Source: Streptomyces lincolnensis
GTDB lineage: Bacteria > Actinomycetota > Actinomycetes > Streptomycetales > Streptomycetaceae
Direction of reading: 5' to 3'
Assembly: GCF_021173675.1 (NCBI RefSeq)
Contig: NZ_JAIHON010000001.1
Location: 558,001-622,000, forward strand
Length of the DNA: 64,000 nt
The first letter of the stretch is position 1. Every line of letters begins with the position of its first letter. The position numbers and the translations under genes were made by a program. Under the pieces are notes generated by a model that saw only the letters and a program-made list of their open reading frames with translations, did not search any database and was not told the DNA's origin. Below are positions 44,568 through 53,440 of this stretch, in pieces.

Positions 44568-44965
44568 ATCGCGTGTAGGCCGCGACGACCAGATCGCGTT
44601 TCGTAAACGGTTTCCACAAGTTTTTCCCGGCCACCCGGCTCACCCCGGGCCGGCCGGCGAGTACCCGACGGATCGCCACCTCACGTCTGTGACCTGGTCC
44701 GATGTGAGCTGTTCCGCGATCGCCCGGCAGGCGCCCGGCCCTAACCTCACGGACAAACCGGCGTAACAAATTGACGCGCACCTCTTGCTATGGGAGCAGT
44801 CGTCCGCCTACCGTCCCTGCAACCGCTTACTACAGCTTCTGCCTGGCCGACCCCCCGCAACCGCGAGCCGATGGTTTCCGGCCGCCGTTCCCGGCCCGCA
44901 CCGAGCCGCCACCCCCGCTCACCTCCCCTCTCTCTGAGCCCTACTTTCCGAAGGAACACGGTCAG
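44568..44965. promoter_or_regulatory. 398-base leader region of the second importer operon
   Basis: The clearest element is GTAAACGGTTTCC (44603-44615) with a 9-base AAACGGTTT palindrome, a LacI-type operator shortly after the regulator stop. AACCGCTTACTAC (44820-44832) resembles the AGCGCTTACTA stretch at 49831. A TTGCTA / TACCGT pair (about 44788-44816) with 17-base spacing is a possible promoter. The rest is unremarkable; the ribosome site GAAGGAA precedes the lipoprotein ATG. Confidence 0.4.
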
Positions 44966-46300
44966 ATGAACTTCACCAGCCCCCGGAGAAGGTTCGCCCG
45001 CGCCGCCGTCGCGGGACTCGCGCTGACAGGTCTGCTCTCCGCGTGCGGCAGCGGATCGGACTCAGGGGACTCCGACGCCTCGGGTCCGGTCACCCTCCCC
45101 TTCTGGGGCTGGGCCAACGGCCAGGACAAGGTGGTCGCGGCCTTCAACGCCGCGCACAAGGACATCCAGCTGAAGTACACGAAGGTCACCGACCAGCTGA
45201 CCATGCAGAAGCAGCTCACCAACGCGGTGAAGGCCGGCAACGCGCCCTGTCTGGTGCAGAACACCGCCGAGTACGTCACGAGCTGGGTCTCGCAGGACGC
45301 GCTCGCCGACATCACCCAGTACGTCGAGGCCGACAAGAGCAAGTTCAACCAGGGTTCCTGGGCGAGCGCCGAGGTGCAGGGGAAGATGTACGGCGTCCCC
45401 ACCAGCTCCGCGCCGAACTTCACGATCTACCGCGCCGACCTGTTCAAGAAGTACGGCATCAAGGCTCCGGCGACCTGGGACGAGTTCATCGCCGCGGGCA
45501 AGGAGCTGAAGAAGCACGACATCAAGATCACCAACTACGCCGGTGAGGACCCCAGCACCCTGGAGGTGCTCGCCATGCAGGCCGGTGCGCACTGGTACGC
45601 GATCGACGGCAACGCCTGGAAGGTCGACTTCCAGGACCCGGGCACCCTGAAGGCCGCCGAGGTGATCCAGGAGATCATCGACAACGACCTCAACTCCAAG
45701 CTGTCCTTCGCCGACTACGCGGCCGTCCAGCGCAACTACGACAACGGCGGCACCGCGACCCGGCAGATCTCCACCTGGCAGATGGCGGGCATGGTCGCCA
45801 ACTTCACCAAGTCCTTCGGCGACTGGGCCGTGGCGCCCTGGCCGACGTTCGCCGGCGAGGCCGCCAAGACCCCCGCCCCCACCAACCTCACCGGCAGCGT
45901 GAACCTGGTGACCAAGGGCTGCGCGCACAAGGAGCAGGCCGCCGAGGCCGCCCTGTGGATGTCGACGAACACCGGCGCGGTCAAGACCATGGCGAGCCCG
46001 GAGACCGGCAACGGTGTGATGCCGGCCCTGGCGAACAGCGACACCTATGTGCCCGAGGCGATCTCCGAGAAGCTGCTCGGCTCGAACTACCAGCCGGCCC
46101 AGCAGGTGGTGAAGGACAGCCTGAAGACCGTCACCACCGACTGGACCTTCGGCCCGAACTGGACGGCGATGTTCACGGAGATGCAGGCGGGCTGGGCCAA
46201 GGTCGTCAACAAGGAGCAGAAGGTCACCGACCTGCTCGCGCACATGCAGCAGTGGACGGTCAAGGACCTGAAGTCCCGCGGCATCAGCGTCAAGGGCTAG
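44966..46300 (+). CDS. Sugar ABC importer substrate-binding lipoprotein
   Basis: This 444-residue family 1 solute-binding protein has a basic N-terminus (SPRRRFARAAVAG) and a lipobox LLSAC (Cys27). The mature part has WGWANGQDKVVAAFNAAHKDIQLKYTKV, GKMYGVPTSSAPNFTIYRADLFKKYGI and TGSVNLVTKG, all typical of CUT1 binding proteins. It is the first gene of an importer-GH43 operon, so xylo- or arabino-oligosaccharides are likely ligands. The start has GAAGGAA upstream. Confidence 0.92.
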   Translation: MNFTSPRRRFARAAVAGLALTGLLSACGSGSDSGDSDASGPVTLPFWGWANGQDKVVAAFNAAHKDIQLKYTKVTDQLTMQKQLTNAVKAGNAPCLVQNTAEYVTSWVSQDALADITQYVEADKSKFNQGSWASAEVQGKMYGVPTSSAPNFTIYRADLFKKYGIKAPATWDEFIAAGKELKKHDIKITNYAGEDPSTLEVLAMQAGAHWYAIDGNAWKVDFQDPGTLKAAEVIQEIIDNDLNSKLSFADYAAVQRNYDNGGTATRQISTWQMAGMVANFTKSFGDWAVAPWPTFAGEAAKTPAPTNLTGSVNLVTKGCAHKEQAAEAALWMSTNTGAVKTMASPETGNGVMPALANSDTYVPEAISEKLLGSNYQPAQQVVKDSLKTVTTDWTFGPNWTAMFTEMQAGWAKVVNKEQKVTDLLAHMQQWTVKDLKSRGISVKG

Positions 46301-46318
46301 AGGCTAGGGCATCCACTG

Positions 46319-47203
46319 ATGATTCGCTCACTGCGCTGGAAGGGTGCCGCCTTCACGGTGCCCTTCCAGCTCGGCTTCGTCTTCCTGTACCTGATTCCGA
46401 TCGGCTACGCCGTCTACCAGTCGCTGTTCCGCGTCCAGCAGTCCGGACTCGGCCTCGGCGGCTCGACGGAGGAGTTCGCCGGCCTGGACAACTACCAGCA
46501 GGGGCTGACCGACTCGGCGTTCATGGGATCCGTCCTGCGAGTGGTCCTCTTCGCCTGCGTACAGATCCCGGTCATGCTGCTCATCAGCCTGATCCTGGCG
46601 CTGCTCCTGGACGCCGTCACCTCGCGGGTGGCGAGCAGGTTCCGGATCCTGCTGCTGGTGCCGTACATGATCCCCGGCGTGGTGGCCGCGATCGTGTGGC
46701 TCAACCTGTACAGCCCGGACGTCGGTCCGCTCACCCCGCTGGGCGAGATCTTCGGCCTCGACTGGAACTTCTTCGCGCCCTCGATGGTGTGGCCGTCCAT
46801 CGGCAACCTGCTGACCTGGCACGGCATCGGCTACAACATGGTGATCATCTACTCGGCGCTCCAGGGCGTGCCGCGTGAGCTGTTCGAGGCCGCGCGGCTG
46901 GACGGGGCCTCCGAGCGGCGGATCGCGCTGAGCGTCAAGATCCCGTTCGTGCGGGGCGCGCTGGTGCTGACCGGGATGCTGTCGATCATCCAGATGCTCC
47001 AGATCTTCAACGAGCCGGCGCTGTTCCGGAACGTCACCCCGCAGACGGTCAGCGACAGCTTCACCCCGATCATGATCATCTACAACCAGGCGTTCAACGC
47101 GGGCAACTACCACTACGCCGCCGCCCTGTCGGTGCTGCTGGCCCTGATCCTCGGCGTCGCCTCCTTCCTGTTCTACCGGTTCACCTCGAAGGAGGCCGAC
47201 TGA
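46319..47203 (+). CDS. Carbohydrate ABC importer permease (MalF type)
   Basis: This 294-residue, six-helix CUT1 permease has the EAA loop ELFEAARLDGASERRIALSVKIPF. It starts 19 bases after the lipoprotein stop, and its stop overlaps the next permease start (TGATG at 47201-47205). It pairs with that protein to form the channel. Confidence 0.92.
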   Translation: MIRSLRWKGAAFTVPFQLGFVFLYLIPIGYAVYQSLFRVQQSGLGLGGSTEEFAGLDNYQQGLTDSAFMGSVLRVVLFACVQIPVMLLISLILALLLDAVTSRVASRFRILLLVPYMIPGVVAAIVWLNLYSPDVGPLTPLGEIFGLDWNFFAPSMVWPSIGNLLTWHGIGYNMVIIYSALQGVPRELFEAARLDGASERRIALSVKIPFVRGALVLTGMLSIIQMLQIFNEPALFRNVTPQTVSDSFTPIMIIYNQAFNAGNYHYAAALSVLLALILGVASFLFYRFTSKEAD

Positions 47204-48108
47204 TGACGCTCACCGAGGACCGTGCGAAGACCGGCCAGGTCCGCCGCCTCACCGCACCGGACCCGGCCTCCCGCACCCGTGGCGGCCAGCGCTTCCTGCT
47301 GGTCGGCCTCTCCCTGGCCAGCGTGTACAGCCTGTTCCCGGTGTGGTGGCTGATCGTCGCCGCCACCAAGGACCGCACGGGCCTGTACCAGTCCAACGGC
47401 CTGTGGTTCTCCGGCTGGCACCTCTGGGACAACCTGCACCAGCTGTTCACCTACGAGGACGGCATCTTCCTGCGCTGGACGGCCAACTCGTTCCTGTACG
47501 CCGGTCTCGGCTCCCTCGGCGGCACGCTGCTGGCGCTGGCCACGGGCTACGGCCTGGCGCGCTTCGACTTCCCGGGCCGCAACGTGGTGTTCGCGGCCGT
47601 GGTGGGCTCGTTCCTGATCCCCATCGCCCTGCTCACCCTGCCGCTGTACCTGCTGTTCTCGGACATCGGCCTGGTCGACACCCCCTGGGCGATGCTGATC
47701 CCCTGCCTGATCAACCCCTTCAGCGTGTATCTGGCCAAGGTGTACACCGAGGCGACGATCCCCTTCGAACTGCTGGAGGCGGCCCGCATCGACGGCGCCG
47801 GCGAACTGCGGATCTTCTTCAGCATCGTGCTGCGGATGATGACGACGGGCGGCGCGACGGTCTTCCTGCTGGCCTTCGTCAACACCTGGAACGCCTTCTT
47901 CCTGCCCCTGACCGTGCTGCGCGGCGAGGAGAACTGGACGCTCAACCTGGGCCTGTACAACTGGTCCGGCAAGCGGCTGGAATCCGGCGTCGACCTGACC
48001 AGCCTGGTACTGACCGGGGCGCTGCTGTCCATCGTCCCGATGGCGATCATGATGGTCGCGATGCGCCGCTACTGGCGGACCGGCGTGACCATGGGAGCCC
48101 TGAAGTGA
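47203..48108 (+). CDS. Carbohydrate ABC importer permease (MalG type)
   Basis: This 301-residue CUT1 permease has six helices and the EAA loop ELLEAARIDGAGELRIFFSIVLRMM. Its N-terminal tail of about 30 residues is hydrophilic. Start and stop both overlap neighbours (TGATG before, GTGA after), so import and the downstream GH43 enzyme are produced together. No ATPase gene follows. Confidence 0.92.
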   Translation: MTLTEDRAKTGQVRRLTAPDPASRTRGGQRFLLVGLSLASVYSLFPVWWLIVAATKDRTGLYQSNGLWFSGWHLWDNLHQLFTYEDGIFLRWTANSFLYAGLGSLGGTLLALATGYGLARFDFPGRNVVFAAVVGSFLIPIALLTLPLYLLFSDIGLVDTPWAMLIPCLINPFSVYLAKVYTEATIPFELLEAARIDGAGELRIFFSIVLRMMTTGGATVFLLAFVNTWNAFFLPLTVLRGEENWTLNLGLYNWSGKRLESGVDLTSLVLTGALLSIVPMAIMMVAMRRYWRTGVTMGALK

Positions 48109-49691
48109 CCCTGGCGCACAACCCCGTCATCCGCGGCTTCGCCCCGGACCCGTCCCTGGTGCGGGTGGGCGACTGGTACTACGTGGCGACGAGTTCCTTC
48201 GAGTGGTTCCCGACGATCCCCCTCCACCGCTCCCGGGACCTCGCGCACTGGGAGTACGCGGGCCATGTCCGGGGCGCGGTCCCGGGCGACTCGCTCGCCG
48301 GGGTGCCCGACTCCGGCGGTATCTGGGCGCCGTCGCTGAGCTGGGACGGCGAGCGCTTCTGGGTGGTCTACTCGATCGTCCGCTCGGTGGGCACGCCGTA
48401 CTTCGACACGGACACCTATGTCAGTACGGCGACGGAGGTGGACGGGGAGTGGTCCGCGCCGCGCCGGATCGCGAGCCACGGCTTCGACCCCGCGCTCTTC
48501 CACGAGGACGGCCGGCTCTGGCTGCTCAACCTCCAGAACGACCACCGTCCCGGCGGCCGGCGCTTCGCGGGGATCGTCCTGACGGAACTGGACCGGGAGA
48601 CGCTCGCGCCCGTCGGTGACACCCGCCTTCTCCTCCAGCACGAACGGCTGATCGAGGGGCCGAAGGTGGTGGTGCGGGACGGCTGGTACTACCTGGTGCT
48701 GGCCGAGGGCGGCACGGGATTCGAGCACGGAGTGCTGGTGGCACGGAGCCGGGCGCTCACGGGACCGTACGAGCTGGACGACCGCCCGCTGCTGACCTCC
48801 CGGGACGACCCGTCGCTGCCGTTGCAGAAGGCGGGACACGCGGAGCTGGTGCGGACCCCGGGCGGGGACTGGGTGTTGAGCCACCTGACGGCCCGCCCCC
48901 TGCCCACTCCGGACGGGCCGCGCTGCCCGCTCGGCCGGGAGACGGCGGTCCAGGCGCTGGTGTGGGACGCGGAGGGCTGGCCGCGGTTGCGACACGGGGG
49001 TGCGCATCCGGCGGTCGAGGTCGACCTGCCCACGCGGCGGCACGAGGTGGAGCCGGGTGAGTCGGCCGACCCGCTGGGGTGGCCGTGGAGCACCCTGCGC
49101 GGTCGTCCGGACCCGTCCTGGGCCGACACCGCCGCCCGCCCGGGCTGGATCCGGCTGACCGGGCGGCACGGTCCCGAGTCGCGGTGGGCGCACAGCCTGC
49201 TCGCCCGGCGGATCACCGAGCACCGCGCGGAGGCCGAGGTCACCGTGGAGGCGGATCCCGGGACGTTCACGCAGGCCGCCGGGCTGGTGCTCCGCTACAA
49301 CGCCGAGGCGTATCTGAGCCTCGACCTGACCTGGGCCGAACCGGAGGGCGAGGAGCAGCGCGGGCAGCAGTGGCGGGGCGGGGCGGGCCGTAGGGTGCTC
49401 CGTCTCGTGGAGCGCGAGGAGTCCGGCACCCGGCAGGCGGCCGTGGTCGACGTCGAGGCGGACGGACCGGTGACCCTGGGCGTCACCGTCGAGGACGGGG
49501 AGGCGCGGTTCTGGTACGTCCGCCGGGGCGTCCGGATGCTGGTCGGCCCGGCACTGGACTTCACGCGGCTCTCCGACGACTACGGCAGCAAGCTGCGCTT
49601 CACCGGGGCGATGGCCGGCATCCACGCGGTGGACCTCGTCGACGCGGCGTTCACGGCCGACTTCACGGGGTTCCGGTTGACCTGCTGGTAG
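48105..49691 (+). CDS. Cytoplasmic GH43 beta-xylosidase/alpha-L-arabinofuranosidase
   Basis: This 528-residue enzyme has no signal peptide. The five-bladed domain shows GFAPDPSLVRVGDWYYVATSSFEWFP (base Asp15), GFDPALFHEDG (Asp128) and RLIEGPKVV (acid Glu184). A C-terminal beta-sandwich of about 190 residues is typical of XynB-type GH43_11 enzymes. It should release xylose or arabinose from imported oligosaccharides. GTG at 48105 overlaps the permease stop (GTGA), tying it to the importer. Confidence 0.92.
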   Translation: MTLAHNPVIRGFAPDPSLVRVGDWYYVATSSFEWFPTIPLHRSRDLAHWEYAGHVRGAVPGDSLAGVPDSGGIWAPSLSWDGERFWVVYSIVRSVGTPYFDTDTYVSTATEVDGEWSAPRRIASHGFDPALFHEDGRLWLLNLQNDHRPGGRRFAGIVLTELDRETLAPVGDTRLLLQHERLIEGPKVVVRDGWYYLVLAEGGTGFEHGVLVARSRALTGPYELDDRPLLTSRDDPSLPLQKAGHAELVRTPGGDWVLSHLTARPLPTPDGPRCPLGRETAVQALVWDAEGWPRLRHGGAHPAVEVDLPTRRHEVEPGESADPLGWPWSTLRGRPDPSWADTAARPGWIRLTGRHGPESRWAHSLLARRITEHRAEAEVTVEADPGTFTQAAGLVLRYNAEAYLSLDLTWAEPEGEEQRGQQWRGGAGRRVLRLVEREESGTRQAAVVDVEADGPVTLGVTVEDGEARFWYVRRGVRMLVGPALDFTRLSDDYGSKLRFTGAMAGIHAVDLVDAAFTADFTGFRLTCW

Positions 49692-49749
49692 GCGGGACCG
49701 CCGCGGCCGTGGTCGCCCCGGCTGCGGCCGCCGCGGCTGCCACCGTGTT

Positions 49750-49864
49750 CGAAGTTTCGAAAGTTCGCGACCATCAAGACCTGCGAAGTCCGGCCTCTTC
49801 CCGACCACTTGCGACCTACCTAGGGTAGGAAGCGCTTACTATTCAGCGCTGGTCGAAACTTTTC
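49750..49864 (+). promoter_or_regulatory. CGAA-N2-TTCG operator cluster before the third LacI gene
   Basis: CGAAGTTTCG (49750-49759) overlaps CGAAAGTTCG (49758-49767). GAAACTTTTC (49855-49864) lies about 35 bases before the LacI start. CCTACC-TAG-GGTAGG (49815-49829) and AGCGCTTACT lie between. CGAA-N-TTCG palindromes are known targets of BxlR-type LacI repressors of xylan genes in Streptomyces, fitting autoregulation and control of the importer. Confidence 0.55.
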
Positions 49865-49898
49865 ATGGCCCTCGGGCGGGTCGGAGAGGTGGTTCCCT

Positions 49899-50945
49899 AT
49901 GGGCCGTACGGGGAGTGCGAGCGCGACGGCCGGGCCGACCCTGGCGGTCGTCGCCCGCGAGGCCGGGGTGTCCGTGCCGACCGCCTCCAAGGTGGTCAAC
50001 GGCCGGGAGGACGTGGCCCCGGAGACCCGCCGACGGGTGACGGAGGCGCTGGACCGGCTCGGTTACGTCCGCAGACCGCGCTTCGACGCGGCCAAGGCGT
50101 CCGGTCTGGTCGACCTGGTGGTGCACTCGCTGGACACCTCCTGGTCGGGCGCGGTGCTGCACGGCGTGGAGGCCGCGGCGCACGACGTGGGCCTGGAGGT
50201 GGTGGTGTCGGCCGGCCTGAACCGGACGCGCAGCGGGCGCCCGGAACGCGGCTGGCTCGACAAGCTCATCGCCCGCGGTTCGTCGGGGGTGCTGTTCAAT
50301 CTGGCCGAACTCACGGACTCCCAGTACGCCTGGCTCGACCAGCACCGCATCCCGTACGTGCTGATCGACCCGGTGCTCGAACCGCCGCCCGGTGTGGTGT
50401 CGGTGGGCGCGGCGAACTGGCACGGCGGGGTGACCGCGACCGAGCACCTGCTCTCCCTCGGCCACGAACGCATCGCCGTCATCGCGGGCCACCAGCGCAA
50501 GATGTGCAGCAGCGCGCGCGTCGCCGGCTACCGCTCGGCCCTCGCGGCCGCGGGGCTCAGACACACCCCCGAGTACATCCACCACGCCGGCTTCGACGAG
50601 AGCGTCGCCCGCCTCCGCATGCTCGAACTCCTCGACCTCCCCGAGCCCCCCACCGCCGTCTTCGTCTGCTCCGACCACATGGCCCTCGGCGTCTACGAGG
50701 CCCTCACCGAACGCGGCCTCTCCGTCCCCGGCGACATCAGCGTCGTCGGCTTCGACGACCTCCCCGAGTCCCGCTGGCTCACCCCGTCCCTCACCACCGT
50801 CCGCCAGCCCCTGTCGGAAATGGCGGCCACGGCCCTGCGACTCCTGGTCCGCATGATGGACGGCGAACGGCCGGAGAGCACCCGGACGGAACTGTCTACG
50901 CGGTTGGTGGAGCGGGCGAGTACGGGGAGGGTGGGCGGGGGGTGA
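49899..50945 (+). CDS. LacI-family regulator, probably of the adjacent importer-GH43 operon
   Basis: This 348-residue protein has an HTH (LAVVAREAGVSVPTASKVVNGREDVAPETRRRV, about residues 15-47) and a sugar domain with TATEHLLSLGHERIAVIAG, PGDISVVGFDDLPESRWLTPSLTTVRQPLSEM. The KVVNG hinge sets it apart from the two paralogous LacI proteins earlier in the window, so it likely reads a different operator. It resembles BxlR-type xylan regulators in context. The 207-base gap before it contains several palindromes. Confidence 0.9.
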   Translation: MGRTGSASATAGPTLAVVAREAGVSVPTASKVVNGREDVAPETRRRVTEALDRLGYVRRPRFDAAKASGLVDLVVHSLDTSWSGAVLHGVEAAAHDVGLEVVVSAGLNRTRSGRPERGWLDKLIARGSSGVLFNLAELTDSQYAWLDQHRIPYVLIDPVLEPPPGVVSVGAANWHGGVTATEHLLSLGHERIAVIAGHQRKMCSSARVAGYRSALAAAGLRHTPEYIHHAGFDESVARLRMLELLDLPEPPTAVFVCSDHMALGVYEALTERGLSVPGDISVVGFDDLPESRWLTPSLTTVRQPLSEMAATALRLLVRMMDGERPESTRTELSTRLVERASTGRVGGG

Positions 50946-50955
50946 GCCATCGCGC

Positions 50956-51627
50956 ATGCGCCCGTTGAAACACGGCTACACCAACCGCACCCTGGGCGAC
51001 GGCACTGTCGTGCGGAAGACCTACGAGGGCCCCGACGCCGAGCTGCGACTCCACCGCGAACACCTGCTGCTCACCCGGCTCCGGGGCCGCTTGCCCGTGC
51101 CACCGGTGCGCGCGGCGGACGCGGGCACACTGACGGTCGGCTTCGTGGAGGGCACGCCCGGGCAGGAACTCCTCTCCGCGGGGCGGGCCGAGCAAGTCCT
51201 GGAGAGTTGCGGCGAGTTGCTGCGCCGCATCCACCGGATCGAGCCGAGTGTGCTGCCGGTGGGCCCGGACGAGGCGGGCAAGGTTCTGGTGCACGGCGAC
51301 TTCGGCCCCCACAACGTCCTGTTCGACCCCGCCACTTACGCCGTCACCGCGGTCGTCGACTGGGAGTTCGCCCACCTCGGAGACCCGGTGGAGGACCTCG
51401 CCTGGTGCGAGTGGATCGTACGGACCCACCACCCCGCTCAGCGCACGGCACTCGGTCACTTCTTCCGGGCCTACGGCTCAGAGGTGCCCTCCTGGCCGGT
51501 CCGGCGGGCCGCCATGCTCGCCCGGTGTGAGATGTTCCGGCGGTTCTGCCACCGTTGGGAGCCGAACGGCTCGGGGGTACGGCTGTGGCGGGAGCGGTCC
51601 GCCCTGACGGCCGGGTGGGAGGAGTGA
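50956..51627 (+). CDS. Aminoglycoside phosphotransferase-like kinase
   Basis: This 223-residue protein has the APH/ChoK fold: TVVRKTYEGPDAELRLHREHLLLTRL (ATP-binding lobe), catalytic VHGDFGPHNVLFD (Asp and Asn) and metal-binding AVVDWEFAHLGDPVEDLAW. Length is shorter than antibiotic kinases. It probably phosphorylates a small metabolite; the substrate is unknown. It lies ten bases after the LacI stop and may be cotranscribed with it. Confidence 0.88.
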   Translation: MRPLKHGYTNRTLGDGTVVRKTYEGPDAELRLHREHLLLTRLRGRLPVPPVRAADAGTLTVGFVEGTPGQELLSAGRAEQVLESCGELLRRIHRIEPSVLPVGPDEAGKVLVHGDFGPHNVLFDPATYAVTAVVDWEFAHLGDPVEDLAWCEWIVRTHHPAQRTALGHFFRAYGSEVPSWPVRRAAMLARCEMFRRFCHRWEPNGSGVRLWRERSALTAGWEE

Positions 51628-51665
51628 GCCCGGCGCGTCTCGGCGCCGGGGTCACGGCATGACCG

Positions 51666-52622
51666 TCATCCCTTGCACGCCACCCGCGCGGCGGGCCGGT
51701 GGGCCGTGGAGGCACCCTGAGGGTCGAGTGCCGTGCTGTCACCCGCAGTCGTCCTCGACGCTCCGTGCACCACGGCGACCGCGGCAAGGGCGACCGCGAG
51801 GCCCACGCCCGTCTGGGTGGTGAAGGGTTCGCCGAACATGAGGGCGCCCCAGACGGCGGTGACCGGGGCCATCAGGAACATGAGGGTGTTGACCCGGGTC
51901 ACGCCGGAGCGGCGGAGGACGAGCCAGTAGAGGCCGTAGCCGCCGAAGGTGGAGAGGATCACCAGCCAGGCGGTCGCGATCCAGAAGGAGGGCTCGGCGG
52001 GAGGCGTGGCGGCCCCCGTCAGGAGGGCGGCGGCCGTGAAGACGACGGCGCTGGTGACGCAGTGGACGGTCATGGACACCTGGGGCGCGACGGACGTCCG
52101 GGAGCGCTGGTCGAGGAAGGTGGCGGCGACCAGGGAGAGCATCCCCGCGAAGGGCACGAGGTACGTCCACCAGGCGACGCCGGTCATCGCGCCGGCGTCG
52201 GCCGTGGTGACGAGGGCGACGCCGCCGAGCCCGAGGCAGAGGCCGAGCCACTGCCGGGCGGAGACGTACTGGCGCAGCAGCGGACCGGCGAGGGCGCCCG
52301 CGACGAGGGGCTGGGTGCCGTCGATCAACGCGGTCGTACCGCTGGAGACGCCGAGCTGGATCGCGTAGTAGACGGTGAACAGGTAGCCGCTCTGGGAGAG
52401 CAGCCCGATCACGGCCTGGCGCCCCACGTCACGCCTGGTCAGCCCCCGCCACGAGGACCGGAGACGCCCGGCGGCCACGGCGGCCAGGACCAGGACGACG
52501 GCGAGCGGCAGGAACCGCCACATCAGGAGGGTCGGCGCGTCCGCGGTCTCCGTGCCCAGCTTGGCCCCGACGAACCCGGAGCTCCAGCACAGCACGAACG
52601 CGACGGAGAGCAGGAAACCCAT
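51666..52622 (-). CDS. DMT-superfamily (EamA) exporter
   Basis: This 318-residue protein has about ten membrane helices in two EamA halves (FLLSVAFVLCWSSGFVGAKLG at the start, TFGGYGLYWLVLRRSGVTRVNTLMFLMAPVTAVWGALMFGEPF in the second half). Such proteins export metabolites or amino acids. It is divergent from a TetR gene, with two dyad operators between, so it is the probable target of that repressor. A 22-residue hydrophilic tail follows the last helix. Confidence 0.9.
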   Translation of the reverse strand: MGFLLSVAFVLCWSSGFVGAKLGTETADAPTLLMWRFLPLAVVLVLAAVAAGRLRSSWRGLTRRDVGRQAVIGLLSQSGYLFTVYYAIQLGVSSGTTALIDGTQPLVAGALAGPLLRQYVSARQWLGLCLGLGGVALVTTADAGAMTGVAWWTYLVPFAGMLSLVAATFLDQRSRTSVAPQVSMTVHCVTSAVVFTAAALLTGAATPPAEPSFWIATAWLVILSTFGGYGLYWLVLRRSGVTRVNTLMFLMAPVTAVWGALMFGEPFTTQTGVGLAVALAAVAVVHGASRTTAGDSTALDPQGASTAHRPAARVACKG

Positions 52623-52690
52623 GGGATACCACGCCCATCACTGAGTCGGTGGGTGGGTGAGTCGGCGAGTACGCACGACTCGCTGACTAG

Positions 52691-52740
52691 ACAGATCTGT
52701 ATACCTGCCGAATGCCCCCCACTATACAGATCGGTATAGT
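52691..52740. promoter_or_regulatory. Two TetR-type operators between EamA and TetR genes
   Basis: ACAGATCTGT (52691-52700) is a perfect 10-base palindrome. ACTATACAGATCGGTATAGT (52721-52740) has 7-base arms around AGATCG. Both share TACAGATC or ACAGATC halves. The second includes TATAGT, a good -10 element for the TetR gene whose ATG follows eight bases later. Confidence 0.75.
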
Positions 52741-52748
52741 CTTGGGCC

Positions 52749-53357
52749 ATGGGCACCGAACCACGGCAGAACCCCCGCCCCACCCGCATCACGATGACCC
52801 CCGGCGCCCGCCGCGCCCTCGCCGCCGCGTCACGGCTGTTCTACGAGCGCGGCATCCACGCGGTCGGCGTGGACCTGATCGCCGCCGAGGCCGGGGTCAC
52901 GAAGAAGACGCTCTACGACCGGTTCGGCTCGAAGGAGCAGATCGTGGTCGAGTACCTCGCCGACCGCGACGACCGCTGGCGGGCCTACGTCACGGAGGAA
53001 CTCGCGCGCGCGGCACCGAACCCCGTCGACCGCGTCCACACGGTCTTCGACGCCTCCCGCGCCTGGATGACCGAGTCCAGCCCCAAGGGATGCAGCATGG
53101 TCAACGCCCACGCCGAGATCAGCGACCCCTCCCACCCGGCCTACGCCATCATCACCGGCCAGAAGCAGTGGATGCTGGCCCTCTTCACCGACCTGGTGAG
53201 GGACCTGCCCCCGGACCGCCGCCCCGCCGCCGATCTCGCCCGTACCCTGATGCTCCTGCACGAGGGCGCCCTCGTCGCCCACGGCCTCCGGATCTTCCCC
53301 GACCCGATCGGCAGGGCGAGGGACGAGGCACGCGCACTCCTCGAAACCCGCGGGTGA
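52749..53357 (+). CDS. TetR-family regulator of the divergent EamA exporter
   Basis: This 202-residue protein has an HTH (GVDLIAAEAGVTKKTLYDRFGSKEQIV, about residues 40-66) and a C-terminal domain with CSMVNAHAEISDPSHP, as in many actinobacterial TetR proteins controlling efflux. No ribosome site is seen, and the -10 TATAGT ends eight bases before the ATG, so the mRNA is probably leaderless. ATG 52794 would be an alternative shorter start. Autorepression through the overlapping dyad is likely. Confidence 0.88.
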   Translation: MGTEPRQNPRPTRITMTPGARRALAAASRLFYERGIHAVGVDLIAAEAGVTKKTLYDRFGSKEQIVVEYLADRDDRWRAYVTEELARAAPNPVDRVHTVFDASRAWMTESSPKGCSMVNAHAEISDPSHPAYAIITGQKQWMLALFTDLVRDLPPDRRPAADLARTLMLLHEGALVAHGLRIFPDPIGRARDEARALLETRG

Positions 53358-53440
53358 GCACGGCATACGCCGGCTTCCGGTCACGAGGTACCGGTGACCT
53401 CGGTCACTCCCCGGGCTCTCGGCGTCGGGCATGCTGAATC

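Noticed and set aside
49701..49736. GC-rich inverted repeat after the GH43 gene as terminator
   Set aside because: CCGCGGCCG and CGGCCGCCGCGG pair only with a gap, and CGGCCG is self-complementary by chance in such GC-rich DNA. Too weak to list.
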